Notes under the pieces: generated by a model
Databases searched by the model: none
Told to the model about the DNA's origin: nothing
Seen by the model: only the letters and a program-made list of their open reading frames with translations
Translations under genes and position numbers: made by a program
Shown here: positions 54,721 to 64,000 of the stretch, piece by piece
Position numbering within the stretch: the stretch's first letter is position 1
Layout of the letters: each line of letters starts with the position of its first letter
Assembly (NCBI GenBank): GCA_949775045.1
Contig: OX459100.1
Span: forward strand, 8,653,194 to 8,717,193
DNA from: Metridium senile
Taxonomy: Eukaryota > Cnidaria > Anthozoa > Actiniaria > Metridiidae
Direction: 5' to 3'
DNA: 64,000 nucleotides

Positions 54721-54860
54721 AAGTAGGTGAACCTGAGCAACAGTCATTTTTCTATCACCATAGTAAACAAATATATATCTTTGATAAAAAAATAAACTTT
54801 TTCCTAAAACACTATATTGAGCTATATATATACTGCAGCATGCATATAGCATGTATCGAC

Positions 54861-57800
54861 TTATCTACTGCCGTTTGGTATCCAGTCCATACTACTTTTT
54901 AACTTATCATAACTCCAATGCATCTGTTGCACTTCAGTTGAATGACGCTGGCGTGTTTCATCAAGTTCACGAAGTAAATGGTCGTTAGTAGCAACAAGAG
55001 ACCTGTCAATCAGAATGTAATATTGAAATGTATTATTAGAACGTTGATTATCTCAGCAGTGATGAATAATGAATTGAAATGCGTTTGGTGTATAAGTGAA
55101 AATACATATACATGAGAAAAATATCATATGCCCTTGGAGGGAATTGAGCCCCATGGTTTCGGCTTTCTAGTCCGAGGTGTTACTCCTACACCACAAGGAC
55201 CAACCATGCTGGATACGCAGCTTGACAATGCTGTCATTATAGGGCAACTTTGAGGTTCCAGGGTGATATAAATCTTTTAGGAAATGGAAACAGAGAAGTG
55301 AAGTGATTAATGAATTGAAATGCGTTCGGAGTATAAGTGAAATACAAATCCTAAAGGGCATATGATATTTTTCTCATGTATCTGTATTAAACAGTGATGA
55401 AAATAATTGATGGTGATGATGGTGAATGGTAGTCATGATGACAGTGGCAAATGGTAGTAATGACTATTATGATGGGGATGGTACCATGGTGATGATGATG
55501 GTGATGATGATGTAAATGATAATAATGATGATGATAGCAAATGGTAGTCATGATGACAGTGGCAAATGGTAGTAATGATTATTATGATGGTGATGGTACC
55601 ATGGTAATGATGGTGGTAATAATGGAGGTAATGATGGTGGTGGTGATGATGATGGTGTTGATGACAATGATAATTATGATGATGATGGCAAAAGTAGTCA
55701 TGATGACAGTGACAAATGGTAGTAATGATTATTATGATGGTGATAGTACCATATGGTAATGATGGTGGTGATGATGATGATGATGGTGTTGATGACAATG
55801 ATAATTATGCTGATGGTGGTGAATGATAGTTCTGATGGGGATGGTACCATGGTAATGATGGTGGTAATAATGATGGTGGTAATGATGATGGTAATGATGA
55901 CAATGATAATTATGATGATGGTGGCGAATGGTAGCTATGATGGTGATTATTATGATGGTAAATGACGGTTTAATATGATGGCAATGATAATTATGATGGT
56001 GGCAAATTTTAGTCATGATGGTTATGATGGTGGTAATGGTATTTATGATGATGATGAATGGTAGTTTATTATAATGGTGATTAATATGATTGTGGTAATG
56101 ATGACGGTGATGATGGTTATGATGCAGATAATGACAATAATACATTGTTAACTCCTCTCCAGCAATACTGTGAGGTCAATACTAAGCACTTATTGACTGA
56201 GTGGGAGGGCCGTATGGGAAAATATTTGGCTCGCGGTCATGAAGTACGGACCAAGCGCAGCAAGGTCTGTACAAATGACCCAGAGCCAAATATTTTCCAG
56301 TAGGGCCCGACCTAACTTAGTCAGTTTTTTCATATGAGCCACTCTTTTTAATTTAAAGGCCATTTTTTGTGATGTTTCGAGTAGCAGTAGTACATGTTTG
56401 TACACACCAGGTGAAAAAAACCATACGGACCCTGTCACATGACTTTTTCTGAAGGTTTTTTTAAGGACATTTGCGGTCAAATGAATTGAATTAACCATAG
56501 ATTTCTCTTCAAACTCTGCATGTTGAAGTATGATCATAATACAAGTTTAATGAGCAAATACAAAATGGGGGTCACCATACTCGTTTTGGAGTGAAATGAT
56601 CTCAAAGTGCAGCTTTTTTCTTGTCAAAAATCGCTTATTTTTTTGATAGAAAAAACGAATGGATTGCCAAAAAGTTCTTGAGACAAACGTCTAATAACCT
56701 ACAGATAAATGTTATGTTTAAATATTTGTCAATAAATACAACCAACCCTTTGTTTTTGGCTCAAATTTGCCACCATCGTGCAACATACGGTTATGCTTTC
56801 GACCAATGAAGATTGAAGTTTTCATGCAAATACGCGTATTATTCAATATTTAACTTTTTCTTCAAATTTTGAACACATACAACTTTTGTATTCTCCATAA
56901 ATGTTTATAACTAGCGGTTCTTATCAGAAGTGAAGTGCTGCGATGTGTATTTGTATGCACTTAAAGTAAGCTATTGTCGACATTCATGCGCTTCAAAGCA
57001 TTTTCGTATTGTTAAGACTGTGAAACAATAGAAATACGCTTCAAAACTCATTACTTTTGACGGTGCCTAAACTTTTGTATTCTTTGTAGAGTTTCAGGTT
57101 GGAGCTTATGGTTCAATGAAAAGTTGTTATTATTGAAGTTGTTTTTGTTAAAAACGTGAGTTTATTTTCCAATCTAGTTTGTTTTTGAAAATGAGTTTCT
57201 TCGATGATTCTTTTCTTAAAGTAGGCTTTTTGTGCATCTAAACTATTTTGCGATTGAGTTTCGGTTTGTTCAGATGTTTTTTTCTTGAAGTATGCTTTTT
57301 GTGCATCTAATCTTTTTTGCCTTTCAATACTCCAGTTTCACGTTATCTAGTACCGCTGTACTATTTGACAAAAGGCGCATTTGCACAGGCTAAGCCTCGA
57401 TTTGTTGTCAAAATATTCACAAATCCCAAGCAAAGCACGAAAAAATGTTACCGCTTAACAAAAGAAAACACATTTGCATTTACTCTGAATTGAGGCTAAG
57501 CCTGTGCAAATGCGCCTTTTGTCAAATAGTACAGCGGTGCTAAATAACACGAAACTGGTCTATTGCAGTTTGTGTTAATTTGCTATTTTTTTGATATGTT
57601 CTCATCTTTTCTAGCCTGGTTTCTCTATGATGTGGCGTTTCTTCTGGGAGTTTTCTTTTTTTTGTTTTTTCAATATATTTTTCCTCTTTACATTCAGAAA
57701 ATTCAACAACTTTTCTCGTACACAAATTTTTATTGTTAGTCGACATTAGTTGGTGAGTTGGTGATTTACTAGTGTTACTAACAAATTGAACAGGCATAAT

Positions 57801-60800
57801 TTCAAAGAATTCACTACTTAATTCAATGGAAAGTGAACGTAAATATTGTTCTAATGTGGTTAGATCACAGCATTTCATAACAACAGCAGTGCCATTATCA
57901 TCAAGCATACCATAATCGTTACGTGCATGAGAATCAAAAACATAAATAACATTGTCAGTATGTTTAATCAATGCCATCGTATAACCATCTAGTATCATAA
58001 ATGCATAATTATCATTCGAGAAAGTATTCATCAAGGCAGAATGTAAATCAAGATCGTTTGCCTCGTCGGGCGATTGATTTGGATCGTTTGCCTCGTTGGG
58101 CGATTGATTCTGTGTCATCGTAAACCAAAGGACTCGATCTTGCAGATAATTCAGAGAAATCGTCTCTTCATCAGGTACAGAGCGTTCTTCGAAAGCTTTT
58201 AAAAACATGGAATCTCCTTCGGCTAAAAGACGATCCACCGTCTGTGTTGTCCATTTCGAAATATTACCACAATTTGCACATAACAGAGCTGAAAGAGTCA
58301 TAAAAGCACATTGTCTTCCTCTTGAAATGTTGCTAAAACGACCATCACCTTGATGAATACTTCCTCGAGTAAATAAAGTCGCATTTAACATAAAGTAATT
58401 ATCATACATACCTTCGCCAAGAGACCATGTGGTTTACGGCGCATTAATCATTTGATAATAACCGCTGATTACGATTACGGCAGGCGCAAAAATTGTCAAT
58501 CGCTACCTAGCCCACGAAATCGACTTTCGACTTGGGTATTGATCGTGTTACACAGGGATCCCAATGGAAAATCTGCGAGATTAGTGTCGCTGCTCACTTC
58601 GTTCGCAGCAATAACAAATGGGGGTCACACCGTATTCGTTTTCAAGATATGATCAAAAATCGTGCTGCAAACTCTGAAAAATTGCTCACCATCTTGTTTT
58701 GTGGAATGCCTGGATGATTTTATGAATGAAAATAAATTCTCCAGGCGTTCCACCGCGTGCACGTGCCGGGCAAAATACAGGTCATATGATAATGTAAATT
58801 ACTGACCTGTGGCTCTCCTGTAGCATGTCTGTTAGTTCCTGTAACTGCTGAAGGTTTTTATTTTGTTGTGCCATCTGTGAGGTAAATGAATGTACTTTCT
58901 CTTCCAAATTACTGTTTCTTTTTAATAATTCTCCTGTTAACGAGAGAAGGTACCGATGCAGTAAATTCAAATACAACCAAATTTACTGAACTCTTCACAG
59001 TTTAATGAAAATGTATATTGATATATGGCGCTTTATAAGTTAAGTAATGATCCTTATAAAAACAATAGCACTTCCTTTTGTTCTGCGGCATTTCACTTTC
59101 CCCACATCCAAATTGTGAGATTTTTTCTAATGGGATGTATTGACATATATACACAGCAAGTTTTGGAACAATTTGTGTCTACGTGTTTCTGCAAAGTTTT
59201 ATAATTATGGAGTTAAAAGTTTTAAACCAATCAGAGGATCTAGAGACAAAATAATTGAAAGGTAGACAATTTGCAGTGTTCCCCACATAGAATTTCCCTA
59301 TAATTTAACCTTTGTAGAACTATTTGTATAAGGAAATTATTGCATAAATAAGAAATAAGTTGATTTAATTATCCACAAAGTTATATCAATTTTTCATGTT
59401 TCTACCAATCAGACGACCAGTTTAAACAATACTACAATTATCACCTTAGCACATTCCTTGCCGTTCCTGCTATCGTTCTTACGCAATCGTTACTTAATAA
59501 ATTATTATTTTTATTAAAAATAACAATTGACTAGTGAGCCGAGAAGTGTGCAAAATATTTTACGTAGAGGTAGTGAGTGAGTGTGAGTGAGTCTCGATTA
59601 GTAGGGCACAATAAGTGTCCAGCTAGAAGATTTGAGACGTTAAAAAAGTGATTTTTTTTCCTTTGCTATTCAAACAGCTCACATAACTTATTTGTGCAAC
59701 CAAAATGCTGCATTTTGTTCAGCATAAGCCAATAAGATGAGTCAATCATTATTTTTATGCTGTGGACAGTTCAATGAATTTGCTAGTAGCACACTTTCCA
59801 TGTGAAATGCACTGCACATAAAATATTTTTTCTTTCAAAATGATTGTAGATTGTATTGACTGTATTTATAGGGCTCAACCACAGGGGCGTAGCTTGGTAA
59901 TTTTGACAAGTACGCACATTTATGGATTTTTGACTTTTGAATACAAAAATATATAGAAAACGATTAAAAAACATTTGAAAATTTCCCGTCTCAAGTACGC
60001 ACATGTGCGTATTTGCATAATAGACGCTAAGCCCCTGAACCAATGATAGCTTGTTAATCTCACCTAATTGTTTTTCTTGCTCTGTTACACTGATATTCCT
60101 AGCCTCAAGACTTGCTGTTTTTGCTCTCAATATAATATTTTCTTCTTCTACTTCTTTGAACTTGGACTTGACATTACTCTGATCAAGAAACCAAATAGTA
60201 ATGATGACAATTATAATGATGGTGATGATGATGATGATTATAATGATGGTTTAGTGATTGGCAATGATGATCATATGATGATGGGGGTAATGATGATGTT
60301 GAATTGATTGTGATGATAATAATGGTGATGATAATGATTGTGATCATAATAATGGTGATCATAATGATTGTGATCATAATAATGGTGATCATAATGATTG
60401 TGATCATAATAATGGTGATCATAATGATTGTGATCATAATAATCTGATGATGATGGCAATGATTGTGTTACAATGATGACAATGAAATTGTTGATGATGA
60501 TGATTAAGCTTGTAACTTGAGTTTTTGTTTTCCTGCTGGTGACGATTGTGATGATGATGATTAAGTCAATTACAGTGATAATCATGATGATGATGATGAT
60601 GATACAGTAATACAGTAACAAGTAGATGAGCTATGATGTAGATGAGATATGGTTGTCCGGGGTAGTGTAGTCTTGAGAAAGACTGAAGGTGTTGATGTCT
60701 GACGTTTCGACAACCTAAGCGGAAGTCAAATTCAGAGTAAAGAAATGAAAAGACAGAGGTGGTATTTATATGCCTGGTTTAGTTGGTAATGTTGTTGTCA

Positions 60801-63457
60801 GTGCATGGGCAGGTGTTAGCTTTATAATAATTATTTTATCTCTAATCTGTTCAGTACAATATGAAGGATAGTTTATATGTATTATTTTATCAAAGAGTGA
60901 ACAATGTTTGTAGATAATTTTCTAAACATGTTTTTAAGCTATAGTGTGAAAGGGGTATTACATACCAGTTCTCTAGCTGTATCCTGCAGATCTCCCTCTA
61001 TCATTTCATGGGTGTTCATCCTGTTACGTAATGATTCTAATTCTCTCTGTTGGTCTGCCATCTGATCTCTCAATCTTGACAGCTCTGCCGTACGTTCTGA
61101 CAGCTCTGATCTCAGTTTCTCACTGACACCAGGTGTTCCCTGCTGGCCTATGGATCTGTCATTAGTCGGCAGTAGTTTCCTTGCCATACCTAAACACACA
61201 CAAAGACATTTACCTCACTCTGAAACATACAGTCAATCTAATTCTTATTCCTAATTCCTATTTATAAGGTAGACGTAAAAGATCCTGTTGTGCTCTTCAA
61301 AAAGAGCAGGGGATTGTCTCCCGAAAAAACAGTCAGGTCTCAGCATACTACAGGGCCCACAGTAATTTGTGTAAGCTGTTGTCAGTGGTGTCCTTGCCTT
61401 CGTATGAAGGAAAAAGCTAAATAAATCTCTAATAACACATGTGACAAACAGTAACTAGTGCACACTTACTTTGAAATTTTGAATTTCTGTGAAGAGATTT
61501 GGAGCCATTCCAGTACCTAAAGTTGAAAAGAAAAACAAAATTAGAAGAAAAAAATAGACATTGCATAGTGCATTAATTTTTTGAACATATTTGAACACAG
61601 AAAAGTGTGCTTTATAATTCCATTTTATAATAATTCATTAAAACAGGTTCCCATTTAAATCTGTACTTAATAATATGCAAATTGTGTTGATGTGTGCTAA
61701 ACACACAGATCAACCAGTCAGAGAAGTTCACTTCAGAAATAATATAGTCTGATTGGTTGATCTGTGTGTTAAGCACACATCAACACAATTTGCATAAGTA
61801 CAGATTAAATGGGAAAGTACAGATTTAAATGGGAACCTGTTATAAATAATAATAAACAGTGCTTGGAGATCTGTGTGTTGTCTTACTTGTCAACAAGATC
61901 CAGAAGTTTGATCAAGAGTTCAGAGGAATCTTGCTGCTCCTTTGCTGGACTATCCTGAAAGTGATGACAGCACTCATTGTTAGAATAATGCTATGGTCCG
62001 AATTCATTATTAATGAATATGACCATAATTTTAATTCTATTGCTGACGATAATGTTTTAGGTCTATATAACAGGTTCCCATTTAACTGTACTTTCCCATT
62101 TAAATCTGTACTCACGAACATTTTGTTGATGTGTGCTAAACACACAGATCAACCAATCAGAGGAGTTCACTTCAGAAATAATATACTCTGATTGGTTGAT
62201 CTGTGTGTTTAGCACACATCAACACAATTTGCATAAGTACAGATTTAAATTGGAAAGTACAGATTTAACTGGGAACCTGTTATATATTATTGCTGATAAT
62301 AATAATTATAATTATATGAATGTGAATAATGAATATGAATGTGATATAGCTGACTTGTAATAATTATGATAAAATTAATTCCGATGGTTATGATGATGAC
62401 AATGATGATTATGATAAATGCTTACCATATAAGCAAACCCATCATCTTGAAGCCCTCTTTGTTGTCCTATTCTATCGGCCAGTGCCCCTTGTGATTGCCG
62501 TGGCGATGTCCTCTTCTGACTAAAGCCTTGATAACCATCGTAATTCTGCATCTCATTCTCATTAGCTACATGATCATGACGTCGCTTTTCTGGTGAGAAG
62601 AAATCAAATGTCCTTCCTGACTCTTGTGAAAACCCTTGCATCATTCCAGATGGCTCAGCTTTATCGACAGGTCTTTGTACTGGTTTATCTGTAGTGCCGT
62701 TAACAAGGGGGTTAGGTGTGAAGTGGCCCCTTGTATTTGAAGTAGAGTAGGCTACCGATTCGTCTGTATACTTCAAAAGGTCATCTGGGTTGTCTTTGAG
62801 GTCGTCAGCAAATTGGACATATACTCTGTCTTTGCGTGGACTTTTAGTTTTTCTATTAATGACTTCATCTTGTCTGTGTTGCCGTGGTGTTCCATAGGGT
62901 TCCATGCTGTGTATTTCTAATAATAATAATAATAATATTAATAATAATAATAATAATAAATTATTAAAAATCTAAATAATAAAATTACTAGGGAATTGCT
63001 TAGAATTCATTCCGCAGTTTCACTAAGAGATACATACACTTGTCAACAAGTCAAAGTTTAAATAAACGAAATCATAATAATAATATTTAAATATATGTTG
63101 CTAGGTGCATCTAAAATTCTCAATGCGTTTACAATTTATATGAAATATATAAAGTAAATATTGAAATACATAGAAAACGATACTAATAAATATACATACA
63201 TCTAACTATATAAAAAAATTATCATCATCACCATTATCATCATCCCCATTATCGACATCACCACAATTATCATCATCACCATTATCACCATCTTCATCAC
63301 CACCACCACCACCATCATCATCACCACTCACCATCTCTATTGAAGTCCTCAAGGTCAGGTTGTCTTGACAATGACCCTGTCACTCTTCTTGGTTGATTAA
63401 GATCTCCACCTGTTCTTGCAATCATGTCTAGTATCGCAACATCATCGTCTTCAAAAC
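54861..63457 (-). CDS. Coiled-coil protein, 3' part (possibly CEP72/LRRC36-like)
   Basis: Exons, in transcription order: 63332-63457, 62426-62916, 61887-61954, 61470-61516, 60966-61189, 60064-60178, 58807-58933 and 54861-55002. Phases join across all eight, giving the last 445 or so residues. The first seen exon starts mid-codon, so the N-terminus lies beyond the window.

Order: an acidic and polar linker; a compact block LLIKLLDLVDKYWNGSKSLH; then coiled coil (SERTAELSRLRDQMADQQRE, FKEVEEENIILRAKTASLEA, LLKRNSNLEEKVHSFTSQMA); ending LLRELDETRQRHSTEVQQMH then WSYDKLK.

The compact block and the end recall centrosomal CEP72/LRRC36, but this is from memory and unverified; a leucine-rich N-terminus outside the window would support it. 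The 3.8-kb last intron carries a transposon ORF. Confidence 0.8.
55103..55387 (-). mobile_element. Inverted-repeat element carrying a tRNA-Ser-like SINE head
   Basis: Flanks ACATGAGAAAAATATCATAT / ATATGATATTTTTCTCATGT are inverse. Read on the minus strand, about 55,125-55,205 resembles a tRNA: TGGTGTAGGAGTAAC (A-box-like), an anticodon-type loop CTAGAAA in a TCGG/CCGA stem, GGGGCTCAATTCCC (B-box-like). The acceptor stem is poor, so this is more likely a SINE head than a working tRNA gene. AATTGAAATGCGTT(T/C)GG is repeated at 55,073 and 55,313. Confidence 0.5.
55400..56135. repeat. ATGGTGATGATG-rich degenerate satellite
   Basis: Irregular repeats of GGTACCATGGTAATGATG, GGCAAATGGTAGT and GATGATGGTG. 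Open frames of His/Tyr or Met/Val are not genes. Intron of the coiled-coil gene. Confidence 0.9.
56190..56340. repeat. Hairpin-bearing repeat with a recurrent antisense frame
   Basis: GAAAATATTTGGCTCGCGGT and CAGAGCCAAATATTTTCC form a hairpin. The minus frame 56,190-56,537 (WLWVICTDLAALGPYFMTAS) matches a peptide I remember as repeatedly predicted in anthozoan genomes, so I treat it as repeat-derived. No gene is seen from 56,540 to 57,112. Confidence 0.5.
57113..58409 (-). pseudogene. Transposon-type OTU/C76-like cysteine protease ORF, interrupted
   Basis: The minus frame 57,540-58,409 (289 codons) has GSIHQGDGRFSNISRGRQCA with a Gln-Cys pair typical of a papain-fold thiol protease, and later DGYTMALIKHTDNVIYVFDS with the catalytic-type DSHARN. 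The tail RETRLEKMRTYQK starts the RLxxxRxYxKK repeats seen in large transposon proteins (for example some Helitrons). A palindromic element (57,337-57,555) ends the frame. The same kind of repeat resumes beyond it in another frame (RLDAQKAYFKK twice) to a stop at 57,113. A stop lies just upstream of the first Met, so the 5' part is missing. It lies in an intron of the coiled-coil gene, same strand. Confidence 0.65.
57337..57555. mobile_element. Palindromic MITE inserted in the protease ORF
   Basis: Arms CCAGTTTCACGTTATCTAGT, ACCGCTGTACTATTTGACAA and AAGGCGCATTTGCACAGGCT pair with the right half at only a few mismatches. A loop of about 95 bp lies between. The inner part introduces the stop that ends the upstream frame at 57,540. 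Confidence 0.85.
59572..59645. repeat. Dispersed 75-85 bp repeat, copy 3 (inverted)
   Basis: GAGGTAGTGAGTGAGTGTGA, TTAGTAGGGCACAATAAGTG and TCCAGCTAGAAGATTTGAGA, the inverse of 13,791-13,868 and 51,913-51,987. Confidence 0.75.
59883..60041. mobile_element. MITE with CAGGGGCGTAGCTTGG ends
   Basis: CAGGGGCGTAGCTTGG and AGACGCTAAGCCCCTG are inverse ends, with AAGTACGCACAT repeated inside. It ends about 25 bp short of exon 60,064-60,178. Confidence 0.7.
60190..60460. repeat. 30-bp tandem repeat GTGATCATAATAATGGTGAT
   Basis: About four copies of a 30-bp unit within a GAT-rich tract adjoining the acceptor of exon 60,064-60,178. Confidence 0.9.
61643..61840. mobile_element. ACAGGTTCCCATTTAAATC foldback, copy 4 of 5
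   Basis: One internal end unit is shortened at the left. It sits between exons 61,470-61,516 and 61,887-61,954, only 46 bp from the latter. Confidence 0.9.
62070..62280. mobile_element. ACAGGTTCCCATTTAAATC foldback, copy 5 of 5
   Basis: Full-length, flanked by TATA on both sides. It is only 230 bp from copy 4, on the other side of exon 61,887-61,954. Confidence 0.9.
62917..62960. repeat. AAT microsatellite touching an acceptor
   Basis: TAATAATAATAATA tract whose end (CTAATAATAATAA on the plus strand) forms the TTATTAG acceptor of exon 62,426-62,916. An alternative acceptor (ACACAG, 12 bp downstream in transcript order) would break the frame. Confidence 0.8.
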
Positions 63458-63498
63458 CTTGAAAAAATATATATTACTATTTAATGTATTAATTAATA

Positions 63499-63660
63499 GT
63501 CCTTTTCACAGTTCTGTTCAGTGACCACGAATAATAGTTCAAAGTCGAAGTTCTATTTGCTGTGCATGGTAAAACTTTAATTTATCATGCACAGCAATGC
63601 AAACCTCAACTTGGAACTTTTATTCATGGTCACTGAGGCAGAACTGTGAAACAGACTATT
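63499..63660. mobile_element. MITE with CAGTTCTG-type inverted ends
   Basis: AATAGTCCTTTTCACAGTTCTG at the left is inverse to CAGAACTGTGAAACAGACTATT at the right, with CAGTGACCA / TGGTCACTG inside. From 63,661 to the end nothing coding is recognised, although the coiled-coil gene must continue upstream past the window. Confidence 0.75.
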
Positions 63661-64000
63661 CAAATGACTTGAACAGGATAACCAATAAACAAAATTTGTA
63701 GAATGTGTGCCATATATCCTTACAACAAAACTATGTCAATATGTGTTGTCTAATATTTGCACTATTTTGTGCAATTGTGTTCCTTTCCTTATTGTCTATT
63801 GTGTGGTTCATGTCTGAGTGTATTCGTAGACCAACAATACTAAAACCATGAAAGAAAATAGTTGCTTACTAATAGTTTTTATTTAGTGACTATTTAGTCA
63901 GTATCATTCAACCAGAAATATCAAATATAAACAATACCTCTTTACAAACTTAATTGTCTTTGACAGTGACTAACAGACACTTAATAAGAACTATTACACA

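Noticed and set aside
56190..56537. 115-codon minus frame (WLWVICTDLAALGPYF)
   Set aside because: The peptide resembles a repeat-encoded sequence recurrent in anthozoans, overlaps a hairpin, and has no gene structure.
58452..58717. Two short plus-strand frames upstream of the protease ORF
   Set aside because: They overlap in different frames, have no family match, and lie antisense to probable transposon sequence.

Overview
This is an intron-rich, AT-rich animal genomic window. Its coding exons have GT-AG boundaries and are scattered among many foldback elements (MITEs), microsatellites and tandem repeats. Protein content (metazoan GCPII/NAALAD, MEAK7/TLDC1, gamma-SNAP, TPPP/p25-alpha, a PI-PLC X-domain protein) and the style of several repeats suggest a cnidarian, most likely an anthozoan (coral or sea anemone). 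The repeats include hairpins around the motif GACGTTTCGAGCTTTAG, a CATCCTCGGGAACCCAGGGG foldback and a tRNA-derived SINE head. The assignment is inferred from style, not from a database search.

Layout. 1-9.1 kb has no gene I can support. It holds a 3.4-kb satellite of a 10-bp unit (about 3,540-6,905, with 81 perfect consecutive copies) and several MITEs. 9.15-23.1 kb (minus) is a GCPII/NAALADase-like M28 peptidase in at least 14 exons. One internal exon and the 3' end were not found, and the introns are full of transposon relics. 25.4-32.6 kb (plus) is a seven-exon secreted protein: signal anchor, Cys-rich repeats, PI-PLC X domain, then a long Asn/Ser-rich tail with twelve 25-residue repeats. 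33.5-38.8 kb (plus) is an MEAK7/TLDC1 orthologue. 42.1-47.9 kb (minus) is gamma-SNAP, with an 18-nt microexon. 49.4-51.3 kb (plus) is a TPPP-family gene. 54.9-63.5 kb (minus) is the 3' part of a coiled-coil gene, perhaps CEP72/LRRC36-like. Its last intron carries a transposon-type cysteine protease ORF that is itself broken by a palindromic element.

The genes look like unrelated housekeeping or cell-biology genes (membrane peptidase, secreted lipase-like protein, mTOR/lysosome adaptor, SNARE recycling, microtubule binding, probable centrosomal coiled coil). I see no operon or cluster logic.

The most unusual features are local. (a) Tandem duplications start exactly at exon/intron boundaries in three places; the clearest is a nine-copy array in the GCPII gene, each copy carrying the end of an exon and its splice donor. 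(b) The PI-PLC protein has an unusual architecture. (c) A mariner-like MITE can be dated by an empty site present in the same window. (d) There are several nested insertions. (e) There is a perfect 81-copy 10-bp array.
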